From an uncultured Methanobrevibacter sp. (GTDB lineage Archaea; Methanobacteriota; Methanobacteria; Methanobacteriales; Methanobacteriaceae), in NCBI RefSeq assembly GCF_947166415.1, contig NZ_CAMVEE010000005.1:1-64000 (forward strand): DNA of 64,000 bases, written 5' to 3'. The translations under genes and the position numbers were made by a program. This document shows positions 10,061 through 18,732 of this stretch, one piece after another. Numbering within the stretch: the stretch's first letter is position 1; every line of letters starts with the position of its first letter. The notes beneath the pieces were generated by a model. It worked only from the letters and a program-made list of their open reading frames with translations, did not search any database and had not been told where the DNA came from.

Positions 10061-11344
10061 TTATTTTAAATGTGGAGGAACTCTTTGTTTTGCGTAAAGG
10101 TCTTCAAATGTTTCTCTTTCACGGACAAGATTGCATTTGCCGTCGGTTACGAGAACTTCTGAGGTCAATGGTCTTGAGTTGTAGTTTGAAGACATTGTAA
10201 ATCCGTATGCTCCTGCGTTGAGTATGCCCAATACGTCACCCTCTTCAACATCAGGCATAGGCCTGTCACGTGCAAAAAGGTCTCCGGATTCGCAGACGTT
10301 TCCTGCAATGTCCACTTCCTGGGTCATTGGAGCGTCCATCTTGTTTGCGACTACGATGTGGTGGTATGAGTCATACATTGCAGGCCTTAGGAGTGTGTGG
10401 AAACCTGCGTCCACTCCGATGAATTTTCTGTAGCTTTGCTTTACGCTGTTTACTGTTACAAGAAGTACACTTGCATCTCCTACAAGGTATCTTCCAGGTT
10501 CGAGATACATTGTTGGGTTGTCCATGCCGTATTCCTCTATTTTTTCCTTGAAGAGTCCTACGTTGACTTCAGCGAACTTGTCGAGGTCGACTATGTTTTC
10601 TTCAGGTGTGTATGGAATTCCTACACCCCCTCCGAAGTCGACGAACTCGAAGTCGATTCCTGCTTCCTGATGGACTTTTCCTGCAATGTCCATTGTGGAC
10701 TCGATTGCCAGTTTGAAAGGTTCAGGGTCAAGGATTCCAGATCCGATATGTGAGTGCATACCTACAGGATTGAATCCTAATTCTTTTGCCATTTCATACA
10801 CTTCAACTGCTTCGTTATCCATAATACCGAATTTTGACATTACACCACCGGTGATACAGTGGTCGTGGTGTCCGGCACCTACCATAGGGTTTACCCTGAA
10901 TGATATTTTCAATCCTTCAGGATCCACCACTTTTGATAATCTTTTAAGCGCTGAGACTGAATCTATGTTTAAAACAGCGCCTTCATCGTGGACGTATTTC
11001 AATTCGTCATTGGTAATGTTGTTACCGGTAAAGAGTATTCTGTCTCCTGAAAATCCGAGCATTTTTGAGATGTGGACTTCTCCAGGGGATACGGCATCAA
11101 TGCAGCAGCCTTCGCTTTCCAGGATTTTCATTACAGCGAGGTTGGTATTTGCTTTGCATGCGTAAAACACTTTAAAGTCAGGGTAATATTTTGAAAAGGC
11201 GGAATAGAATCTGTTGTAGTTGTCTCTAATCCTTGCTTCATCGATTACATAGGTTGGGGTTCCGAATTCCTCAGCAATGTCGATTGCATCGGCTCCACCT
11301 ATGTCCAAGTGGTTTTTATCGTTTACTTTAATATTTAAATCCAT
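10061..11344 (-). CDS. lysA: Diaminopimelate decarboxylase
   Basis: [33 protein letters not shown]; adjacent to dapF. Confidence 0.95.
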   Translation of the reverse strand: MDLNIKVNDKNHLDIGGADAIDIAEEFGTPTYVIDEARIRDNYNRFYSAFSKYYPDFKVFYACKANTNLAVMKILESEGCCIDAVSPGEVHISKMLGFSGDRILFTGNNITNDELKYVHDEGAVLNIDSVSALKRLSKVVDPEGLKISFRVNPMVGAGHHDHCITGGVMSKFGIMDNEAVEVYEMAKELGFNPVGMHSHIGSGILDPEPFKLAIESTMDIAGKVHQEAGIDFEFVDFGGGVGIPYTPEENIVDLDKFAEVNVGLFKEKIEEYGMDNPTMYLEPGRYLVGDASVLLVTVNSVKQSYRKFIGVDAGFHTLLRPAMYDSYHHIVVANKMDAPMTQEVDIAGNVCESGDLFARDRPMPDVEEGDVLGILNAGAYGFTMSSNYNSRPLTSEVLVTDGKCNLVRERETFEDLYAKQRVPPHLK

Positions 11345-11464
11345 AATTAAAACTCCTAAAAAAGTTACATTATGTATTTAGTTATCTATTTCAATCTATT
11401 TATAATTAGTGAAGGAAAGAATTTTTCCGATTAGATTAATAGGATTGAGACCAAAATATTAACC

Positions 11465-11866
11465 ATGAAAGGATATGGACTTACTATGAGAGGGATTGTC
11501 AAAAACGAGAACGGCGAAATTTTGGTTTTAAAAAGACACCCGAAAAGCAAGACTGACCCATGCATGTGGGAATTGCCTGGGGGCAAGCTTGAAGCAGGTG
11601 AGCATTTCACTGACGGACTTGTCCGCGAAATAAAGGAAGAGACAAATCTGGACTGTGAAGCCGGAGACTTTGCAGAGGCCGTTCAAAATGATTATATGCA
11701 CAAGAGGACCGTTCAGCTTGTGATGTATCTTGATGACGTTACAGGAGATTTCAAAATAAGCGACGAGCATGTTGACTGGATGTGGGTAACTCCTGAAAAA
11801 TTGAAAGAATTGGAGCTTTCAAGCTCCCTTGAAAAGGTATTGAAAAAAAGAAATTGGGAGATTTAA
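11465..11866 (+). CDS. NUDIX hydrolase
   Basis: Nudix box GGKLEAGEHFTDGLVREIKEETNL. Confidence 0.88.
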   Translation: MKGYGLTMRGIVKNENGEILVLKRHPKSKTDPCMWELPGGKLEAGEHFTDGLVREIKEETNLDCEAGDFAEAVQNDYMHKRTVQLVMYLDDVTGDFKISDEHVDWMWVTPEKLKELELSSSLEKVLKKRNWEI

Positions 11867-12564
11867 TCCATCATTGTGATGTTTGTGATGGTCAATCTCT
11901 CTTCCATGCAGCTTGGGCATGTTGAATTTTCATGCAGGTAATAGATTTCCTCACCGCAGACAGGGCATAAGTCATAGTCACGGCGAATGAAGATTGTCAA
12001 ATCGTTTGTATGCTCTTTTAAAACCGCTTTGATTTCATCATCGGTAAAGTTAGCATTGTTCTGTGTTATGACAAACTTGTTAATCTGCTTTTTGCATTGT
12101 GAACAGAAAAATCCATGATATTCACCTGCAAACTTGTTGCTTTCGCTTTCTGGAAAATCAATGACGCTTTCTCCGATGTGGAACTCATCATTTTCATCCA
12201 AAACGAATGAATAATCCGCCTTTGAAGCCAAATCGCTTCCGCATTCAAGGCATTTCTGGAACACGTCATCGAATTGGATGATTTTCGCTGAATCGTCATA
12301 CTGCTCAATCAGCGTAATGATGTTTTCATCGGATATTTCGTTTGAGTTTTTGAATATTACGAATTTTGATATGAACTTTCGGCAGTCATAGCAGTAATAT
12401 CTTGTAAAATAACCTTTTACCGGAGCTTCTGAACTGATTGCTGATGTTGTCATCAGCAACGGCTCGATGTGGATATCCAGCCCGTCATCAATCCAGAATA
12501 TCTCGTCGATTGATGATAGTTCATAGCCGCAGTTCATGCATTCGTAGTCTACTTGCCTTGCCAT
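11863..12564 (-). CDS. Zinc-ribbon protein of unknown function
   Basis: Repeated CxxC pairs: CMNCGYEL, YYCYDCRK, CLECGSDL, FFCSQCKKQ, CPVCGEE..CPSCMEE. Confidence 0.65.
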   Translation of the reverse strand: MARQVDYECMNCGYELSSIDEIFWIDDGLDIHIEPLLMTTSAISSEAPVKGYFTRYYCYDCRKFISKFVIFKNSNEISDENIITLIEQYDDSAKIIQFDDVFQKCLECGSDLASKADYSFVLDENDEFHIGESVIDFPESESNKFAGEYHGFFCSQCKKQINKFVITQNNANFTDDEIKAVLKEHTNDLTIFIRRDYDLCPVCGEEIYYLHENSTCPSCMEERLTITNITMMD

Positions 12565-12584
12565 GGCTACACCTCCTTTAAGGA

Positions 12585-13745
12585 TTATAATATTTCATCA
12601 AGCGCTTTTACAAACGCGTCAATGTCTTCTTTGGTAATTGTCAATGGTGGAACGAATCTCAATACGTTTCCTGAAGTGCAGTTGATTAAGAATCCTGCTT
12701 CTCTTAATTTGTCGACGTATTCAGCTCCAGGCTTGGTTAGTTCCAAACCGACCATCAATCCTTTGCCTCTTACATCAGCTATAATCTCTTTATCTAATTT
12801 TTTGAGTTCACTTAGGAAGTATTCGCCGACCTCATTGACGTTATCTAAGATGTTTTCCTCTTCGAATGCGTCGAGTACTGCATTTGCAGCTGCACAAACA
12901 AGAGGTCCTCCGCCGAATGTGGTTCCGTGATCACCTGGTACGAAAGCGCTGGCTACCTTTTCGGTTGCAAGGATTCCGCCCATTGGGACTCCTCCTCCGA
13001 TACCTTTAGCCATTGTCATTATGTCAGGCTTTACGCCGAATAGCTCATGGGCAAAGAGTGTTCCGCATCTTCCGAAACCTGTCTGCACTTCGTCTACAAT
13101 GAATACGATGTCCTTTTCATGGCAGATTTCCTCAATCTGTTTTAGGTAATCTGCATCAGGGACGTTGACTCCGCCTTCACCTTGGATAGGCTCAACGATG
13201 ATTGCTGCAGTATTTTCTGTAATGGCATCCTTGATTGCTTCTATGTCATTGTATGGAACGTTGATGAAACCTTTAGGCATTACTGCCTTGAAAGGTTCGT
13301 GGTATTCCTCGTGACCTGTTGCAGCAAGGGTCATTATTGTTCTTCCGTGGAATGAATCTACGGTTGATATGATTTCGCTTTTGCCAGTGTATTTGACTGC
13401 AAGCTTGATTGCACCTTCGTTTGCCTCAGCTCCGCTGTTTGAATAAAATATTCTGTCGAAACTGGTTAAATCGATTAATTTTTTAGCGTAAATCAATGCT
13501 GGTTCGTTATAGTAAATGCTTGAAATGTGAATGAGCTTTTCTGCCTGGTCTTGAATTGCCTTTACAAGCTTAGGATGGTTGTGACCCAAAGCGTTTACTG
13601 CAATTCCGGCAAACATATCAATGTACTCTTTTCCGTCAATGTCTGTGACTTTGACGCCTTCACCATGGTCCAATACGATTGGCTGTCTTGTGAAGGTGTT
13701 TATGAAATAGTCATCTTCAATCTTAATAAGTTCTTGAGTATTCAT
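12585..13745 (-). CDS. argD: Acetylornithine aminotransferase
   Basis: PLP aminotransferase III signatures: FSNSGAEANEGAIKLA, FIVDEVQTGFGRCGTLFAHE, MAKGIGGGVPMG. Confidence 0.9.
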   Translation of the reverse strand: MNTQELIKIEDDYFINTFTRQPIVLDHGEGVKVTDIDGKEYIDMFAGIAVNALGHNHPKLVKAIQDQAEKLIHISSIYYNEPALIYAKKLIDLTSFDRIFYSNSGAEANEGAIKLAVKYTGKSEIISTVDSFHGRTIMTLAATGHEEYHEPFKAVMPKGFINVPYNDIEAIKDAITENTAAIIVEPIQGEGGVNVPDADYLKQIEEICHEKDIVFIVDEVQTGFGRCGTLFAHELFGVKPDIMTMAKGIGGGVPMGGILATEKVASAFVPGDHGTTFGGGPLVCAAANAVLDAFEEENILDNVNEVGEYFLSELKKLDKEIIADVRGKGLMVGLELTKPGAEYVDKLREAGFLINCTSGNVLRFVPPLTITKEDIDAFVKALDEIL

Positions 13746-13930
13746 ATTTTATCCTCCCTAATTTGTTTAATCATAACCTATATTGAACTTCATCAATAAT
13801 AAATACTTGCAATGAATAATTGACAATCCGGTTTTGAATGCTGCGCCTGCAAAAAATAGGGAAAAGACTTCGAATTCGGATTTAGTTATCCGAAATAACA
13901 CTTTAAAATCCTTTATTTAACTATTTAAGA

Positions 13931-13948
13931 TGCAAGTAAGCACTTGCA
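13931..13948. promoter_or_regulatory. Inverted repeat TGCAAGT-aagc-ACTTGCA just upstream of a TATA-like element
   Basis: Perfect 7-bp arms; followed by CGAAAAACTATTTATAT at about 13950-13967, resembling BRE/TATA; another half site ACTTGCA at 13805-13811. Confidence 0.5.
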
Positions 13949-13986
13949 CTCGAAAAACTATTTATATGGCCTTGAATAAAGTAAGA

Positions 13987-14110
13987 AGTGAGTATGATGA
14001 ACTCAAAGATTTCATATCATACTTACTCCCTTTTTAAAACACGATAGAAGGTATTGTCCTTCATCCATATGCAAAAAATTCATACAGTTAAGATTTTTAA
14101 AATCTTAACT
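13987..14110 (+). ncRNA. Candidate structured RNA with three consecutive hairpins
   Basis: 12-bp stem 13987-13998/14016-14027 (one G-U) then CCCTTTTT; GAAGG/CCTTC 14047-14062; 25-bp palindrome AGTTAAGATTTTtAAAATCTTAACT 14086-14110; about 20 nt downstream of a good TATA-like box; no substantial ORF. Confidence 0.35.
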
Positions 14111-14193
14111 TAATTCCACCTTATAACCAAAATTCCTTTTTTCAGTTAAATATTTAATCAATGATTGTATAACTAATAGTATTAGGTGATAAA

Positions 14194-14625
14194 ATGAAAG
14201 TCGCTATAATCGAAACTGACAAAGGAAATATTGAATTGGAGCTTTTCCCGAATGAAGCTCCAGGAACTGTCGCTAACTTTGAAAAACTTATCAATGAAGG
14301 CTTTTACGACGGATTGACCTTCCACAGAGTTATTCCAAACTTCGTGATTCAAGGCGGATGCCCAAAAGGAAACGGTACCGGAGGACCTGGATACACAATC
14401 AAATGTGAAACCGAAGGAAACCCTCACAAGCACGGAACCGGAGCATTATCCATGGCACACGCCGGAAAAGACACTGGAGGAAGCCAGTTCTTCATTACAC
14501 ACTGTCCGCAACCACACTTAGACGGTGTTCACACAGTATTCGGACAAGTAATTAAAGGTCAGGACGTTGTTAACGCAATCCAGCAAGGCGACGTCATGAA
14601 CAAAGTGACCGTAGAAGAAAGATAA
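14194..14625 (+). CDS. Peptidyl-prolyl cis-trans isomerase (cyclophilin type)
   Basis: [52 protein letters not shown]. Confidence 0.95.
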   Translation: MKVAIIETDKGNIELELFPNEAPGTVANFEKLINEGFYDGLTFHRVIPNFVIQGGCPKGNGTGGPGYTIKCETEGNPHKHGTGALSMAHAGKDTGGSQFFITHCPQPHLDGVHTVFGQVIKGQDVVNAIQQGDVMNKVTVEER

Positions 14626-14637
14626 ACATTATCTTTC
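14617..14637 (+). terminator. Hairpin GAAAGATAA-aca-TTATCTTTC then T-rich tract; overlaps cyclophilin stop codon
   Basis: Perfect 9-bp arms with the TAA in the stem, followed by CTTTTTCTTTTTTT. Confidence 0.7.
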
Positions 14638-14657
14638 AACTTTTTCTTTTTTTAAAA

Positions 14658-17570
14658 TTAATCATTTACAAAATAGCTGTATAATTCGTCTTTAACTTCA
14701 GTATGGATCTTGAATTTGAAGTTGACGATTGGCTGGTCTTTTCCACCAATGTTTCTATAGACCTGCTTATAGCTTAGTGGTGTTAAATTACCAATGTAAT
14801 AAAATTCAATACCCTCATCATTACTTTTTTGAACAAATAACAAAGTATCCATTCCATTATAGTTAATTAAAGGTTCAAGTTCTGGTGAAGAGGTTTTTCT
14901 GTTGTTTCTACTCATCCAATTGAAAGTATCTTTTGATATAAAGTGATCTTCATAGTTAATGGTTTCAGAAATATCCTCTTTTTTATTATAAGTTACAAAA
15001 ATTGGGCAAGTATTGTATTTGATTTTATATCCTCCAATGTTTTGCCCGTTCATGAAGTGTTTCCAATTAAGAATTCTTAAAACATCTTCTCTTGAGTATT
15101 TTTCATATAATTTGAATGGATTTTCATCCTTGTAAACATGTTCATATTTAAAAAATGCATAATTTAAGGCATCTTCAAAGTGTTTTAGATAAATCGGATT
15201 TGCTAAACATTTTTTAAAGTACGGAGATATTTTAAAATCATCTGTGAAAAATATATTTTCATATTCTATTGCATCACCAATTAACCCCTGAACGGTATTT
15301 GCCTGATAGCCATCCCCATTTTCCTTTCTATAGAAATCCAGGCTTAGATAATTAATAGCTCCCTTTATTGATTTTTCCTGATTTTTCAGGCCATAACTTT
15401 TATCCAAGCATTCTTCAATCATTTCAATTGTGAAATATTTGTTATATTTAAGGCAATTTAGAATTACTAATTCATGCGGCCTTATTCCTTTCACTAACTT
15501 TTTAGAAATGAATTTTAGGGAGGCGATTTCTTCTTCACTTAAATGTGAACTATATTCCTTATCAACATATTCCAAAAATGAATGGTAAGTATCGAACTTA
15601 TTGTGTGCAAGAATCAATTCCGGATTGAATTCTGCATTAATTGCAAAGTCATAAAGATAAGGAATTCTTCCTAATTTGAATTTTAATTGATTGTATTTTT
15701 CTTTAAATAAAGCAACTCTTGAAAATGAAGAGTTGTTAATTGAATCATATATACGCTTTTTTGAAATCTCATCGAAATTAATGGAAGAAGCTCCAGGGAT
15801 AATCTTGTTTCCTTCCATCAGGTATTTACGAATTCTATCCTTATCATAGGATCTGTCCCCTGAAAGTGCAATTGGAATCATAAAATTATTCTTATAATTA
15901 CCAATAAAGTCCAAAATGACAACATAATCCTTGTTTTGATATTTCCTAAGACCTCTTCCTAACTGTTGGATAAAAATGATTGGAGATTCTGTCGGTCTTA
16001 CAAGCAATACCTGGTTAATTTCCGGAATATCTACACCCTCATTGAAAATATCAACAGTAAAAATGTATTCTAGTTTATTTGGATTATCATCATTGGTTAA
16101 CCTATCAATTGCTTCAAATCTTGCTTCTTGTGAGTCATCACCTGTTAAAACAACTGATGGATAACCTTTTTCGTTGAATTTTTTAGATAATTCTTCAGCT
16201 TCACGTTTTCTAGAACAAAATACCAATGCTTTTCTTCTATCACCACTGTAGCCATAAAATTCTGACTTTTCAATTAGATAATCAACTCTTTCATCTGAAG
16301 CTAACAGGTTGAAATCATCAAAGTCATCATCAATTGTGCCGTTTTCAAACTCAACATCACTTATTCCAAAGTAATGGAATGGACATAATAAATCCTCTTC
16401 TAGAGCCTCTTGCAAGCGAATTTCATGAGCAATATTATTGTCAAATAAATCATAGATGTTAAAGCCATCAGTACGTTCCGGTGAAGCAGTCATTCCTAAA
16501 AGGAATTTAGGTTTGAAATATTTAATAATATTCAAATAAGATAAAGCTCCAGCTTTGTGCCCTTCATCAATGACAATAAAATCAAAGTAGTCTTCAGGAT
16601 ATCTTGTGTAAACTTCCTCTTTAGACATTGTCTGGATAGTTGAAAAAAGATAAGGTGCATCATATTCCTTTGAATTTCCGGACAATAATCCGAAGTTTTC
16701 ATGGTCCTTAAAGACATTTTTGTATGCATTCATTGCCTGTTGTAGAATTTGTTCCCTGTGAACTAAAAATAAAAATCTTTGAGGCTTGAAATCATGAACT
16801 GCAAAAGCGGAGGCATATGTTTTACCAGTACCAGTAGCAGAAACAAGAATAGCTCTGTCTTCACCTCGGATAATGAGATTTCTCATATTCTCCAAAAATT
16901 CCTCCTGCATGTAATTTGGAGTTAAAGTAACGTCATTTTGTTGTTTTACTTCGCTTGTAATTTTTTTTAAGTCTGCAAACTGTTTATAATCATCATATAA
17001 CTTTTCATATTGCGGAAGCACATCTTCTAACTTATCTGCTTGATTCCAGAGAGTATTAAACTCTTTTTGAATTTCTGTTAACATTTCACCTTCTTTTAAA
17101 GAGGTAAACTCAACATTCCACTCCTTATTGGAAGAAAGTGCCCCTTGAGTCATGTTTGAGCTTCCAACAATTCCTGTATAGATTTCACCTTTTTTGAAAA
17201 TATATCCTTTAGTGTGGAAGCATTCCTTTTCGCTTGAAAAAAGTCTGATTTCTAAATTATCAAATTCCTGAAGCATCCTTAAAGCTTTAGGTTCTGTTAA
17301 GTAAAAATAGTCAGTTGTAAGGATTTTACCTTTAATATTATTTTTTTCTAAAAGTTTAAATTCGTTTTTAAAAGATGTGACTGCGCCGGACTTGATGAAA
17401 GCAGCTGAAATAAAAAACTCATCGCACTTAACAAGTTCGTCCCTAATTGCGCTTGAAACCTTGGAATCCTCATTATTGGACAATAGCTTTGGCCTGAAGT
17501 CTATGTTAGAGTCCAAACTCTCATCAATAAATGCAGTTTTAGCCCCATCCAAGATTTCATCAATATTCAT
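14658..17570 (-). CDS. PLD-nuclease / superfamily 2 helicase with DUF3427-like C-terminus
   Basis: PLD-like HTKGYIFKKGEIYTGIVGSSNMTQGAL; Walker A SATGTGKTYAS; DEGH; GMTASPERTDG; FIQQLGRGLRKY. Confidence 0.85.
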   Translation of the reverse strand: MNIDEILDGAKTAFIDESLDSNIDFRPKLLSNNEDSKVSSAIRDELVKCDEFFISAAFIKSGAVTSFKNEFKLLEKNNIKGKILTTDYFYLTEPKALRMLQEFDNLEIRLFSSEKECFHTKGYIFKKGEIYTGIVGSSNMTQGALSSNKEWNVEFTSLKEGEMLTEIQKEFNTLWNQADKLEDVLPQYEKLYDDYKQFADLKKITSEVKQQNDVTLTPNYMQEEFLENMRNLIIRGEDRAILVSATGTGKTYASAFAVHDFKPQRFLFLVHREQILQQAMNAYKNVFKDHENFGLLSGNSKEYDAPYLFSTIQTMSKEEVYTRYPEDYFDFIVIDEGHKAGALSYLNIIKYFKPKFLLGMTASPERTDGFNIYDLFDNNIAHEIRLQEALEEDLLCPFHYFGISDVEFENGTIDDDFDDFNLLASDERVDYLIEKSEFYGYSGDRRKALVFCSRKREAEELSKKFNEKGYPSVVLTGDDSQEARFEAIDRLTNDDNPNKLEYIFTVDIFNEGVDIPEINQVLLVRPTESPIIFIQQLGRGLRKYQNKDYVVILDFIGNYKNNFMIPIALSGDRSYDKDRIRKYLMEGNKIIPGASSINFDEISKKRIYDSINNSSFSRVALFKEKYNQLKFKLGRIPYLYDFAINAEFNPELILAHNKFDTYHSFLEYVDKEYSSHLSEEEIASLKFISKKLVKGIRPHELVILNCLKYNKYFTIEMIEECLDKSYGLKNQEKSIKGAINYLSLDFYRKENGDGYQANTVQGLIGDAIEYENIFFTDDFKISPYFKKCLANPIYLKHFEDALNYAFFKYEHVYKDENPFKLYEKYSREDVLRILNWKHFMNGQNIGGYKIKYNTCPIFVTYNKKEDISETINYEDHFISKDTFNWMSRNNRKTSSPELEPLINYNGMDTLLFVQKSNDEGIEFYYIGNLTPLSYKQVYRNIGGKDQPIVNFKFKIHTEVKDELYSYFVND

Positions 17571-17670
17571 AGAATCTGTCCTAAAAATTTAACTTTAGCT
17601 GATTTAATATTTAGCAGCTAACGTTATAAACTTTATATGTATAATGAATAAAAATATTACATAATAAAAG

Positions 17671-18156
17671 ATGGTGGGATGGATGAGAAAGATAATCATT
17701 ATAAGTTTGATAGTGCTGATGCTTTCAATGACTTGCGTCAGTGCAGGACTGTTGGATAATCTCTTCGGAGGAAATGATACAAAGACTCCTGAACATACAA
17801 ACACCACTCTCGAAAAACAGGAGATAAACGGAATGTTCAACATTTCCGCACCGGTCGGATCCGACTTTGTCTATGAAAAGACAATAGGCAAGGAACACAT
17901 GTCATTCAAAAACAATGGAAACTACAGTGAGGAAGTGCTCTACATCACATACACCCCCTATGAGTTTGAAAGTTCACTGCCAGCTACCAAACTTTGCGAA
18001 AAAAACGATACATTTACTGTTTATGAGGATGCCGGAGGAGTAGGACTCTACTTTGTCGACACTACCGTTAAAGGCAATACAGTTACCTTGACAGGCTATG
18101 ATTTGGAACTTTTAAAAGATATGATTAAAACAGTTGAATTTTCCTCAAACGTCTGA
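17671..18156 (+). CDS. Secreted/lipoprotein-like small protein
   Basis: Hydrophobic N-terminal signal (RKIIIISLIVLMLSMTCVSA) and beta-rich domain similar to the C-terminal part of the 30120-31064 protein. Likely start 17683. Confidence 0.65.
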   Translation: MVGWMRKIIIISLIVLMLSMTCVSAGLLDNLFGGNDTKTPEHTNTTLEKQEINGMFNISAPVGSDFVYEKTIGKEHMSFKNNGNYSEEVLYITYTPYEFESSLPATKLCEKNDTFTVYEDAGGVGLYFVDTTVKGNTVTLTGYDLELLKDMIKTVEFSSNV

Positions 18157-18300
18157 GCTTTCAAGGTGTTTAATCAGTTCGTTCAGCTTGTCTACCTGCA
18201 TTTGGAATTCCTCTTCTCTAGGAGTTCCTTTAACTTTTTCCAGTTTAGATTCCAGTTCGGCCAATCTGTTTTTTGCTAATTCTAATCTTTTATCTGACAT
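18145..18300 (-). CDS. Small (51 aa) charged helical/coiled-coil protein
   Basis: Not in ORF track. MSDKRLELAKNRLAELESKLEKVKGTPREEEFQMQVDKLNELIKHLESSDV*; its 3' end overlaps the 3' end of the convergent gene. Confidence 0.6.
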   Translation of the reverse strand: MSDKRLELAKNRLAELESKLEKVKGTPREEEFQMQVDKLNELIKHLESSDV

Positions 18301-18301
18301 T

Positions 18302-18712
18302 TTAATCATCCATAGTTTCCTTTAGGTAATTAACTACTTTAATATCAGCTGGAATCCAGTTGATATCGTCTAAATCTTTTTTAGTGAGCCATTTGGCATC
18401 ATTGTGTTCAAGAAGCTTTGGAGTGCCTTCAGTAATAATAGCTTCAAAGCAATCCATCTTAAGATAAAAAGTAGGATATTGATATTCAAGGTTAAGTGCG
18501 AATTTAGTTGGTTTGATTGTACAGTCAAGTTCTTCTTTGATTTCTCGAATTAGGGCTTCCTCTTTGGTTTCGTGGGGTTCTATTTTTCCGCCTGGAAATT
18601 CCCACATGTTTATGAATTCACCATAGCCCCTTTTGGTTGCTAAAATTTTATTGTCTTTTTTTATGATAGCTGCAACAACGTTTAATGTTTTCATGGTTTT
18701 TCCTCTGGTCAA
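18302..18712 (-). CDS. NUDIX hydrolase (MutT/CTP-diphosphatase-like)
   Basis: Nudix box GGKIEPHETKEEALIREIKEEL. Confidence 0.88.
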   Translation of the reverse strand: MTRGKTMKTLNVVAAIIKKDNKILATKRGYGEFINMWEFPGGKIEPHETKEEALIREIKEELDCTIKPTKFALNLEYQYPTFYLKMDCFEAIITEGTPKLLEHNDAKWLTKKDLDDINWIPADIKVVNYLKETMDD

Positions 18713-18732
18713 CTATTTAGCAGTGAAATTAA

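Noticed and set aside
9266-11165. Plus-strand ORFs antisense to dapF and lysA (9266-9541, 9569-10069, 10397-10753, 10686-11165)
   Set aside because: Antisense to strongly conserved enzymes; no family resemblance or ribosome binding sites.
13994-14000. ATGATGA at 13994 as a C box of a C/D sRNA
   Set aside because: No CTGA D box or D'/C' pair at a sensible distance; the region is better described as a hairpin RNA candidate.
18134-18325. Plus-strand 63-aa ORF
   Set aside because: Antisense to the more plausible 51-aa helical ORF and the start of the NUDIX region.
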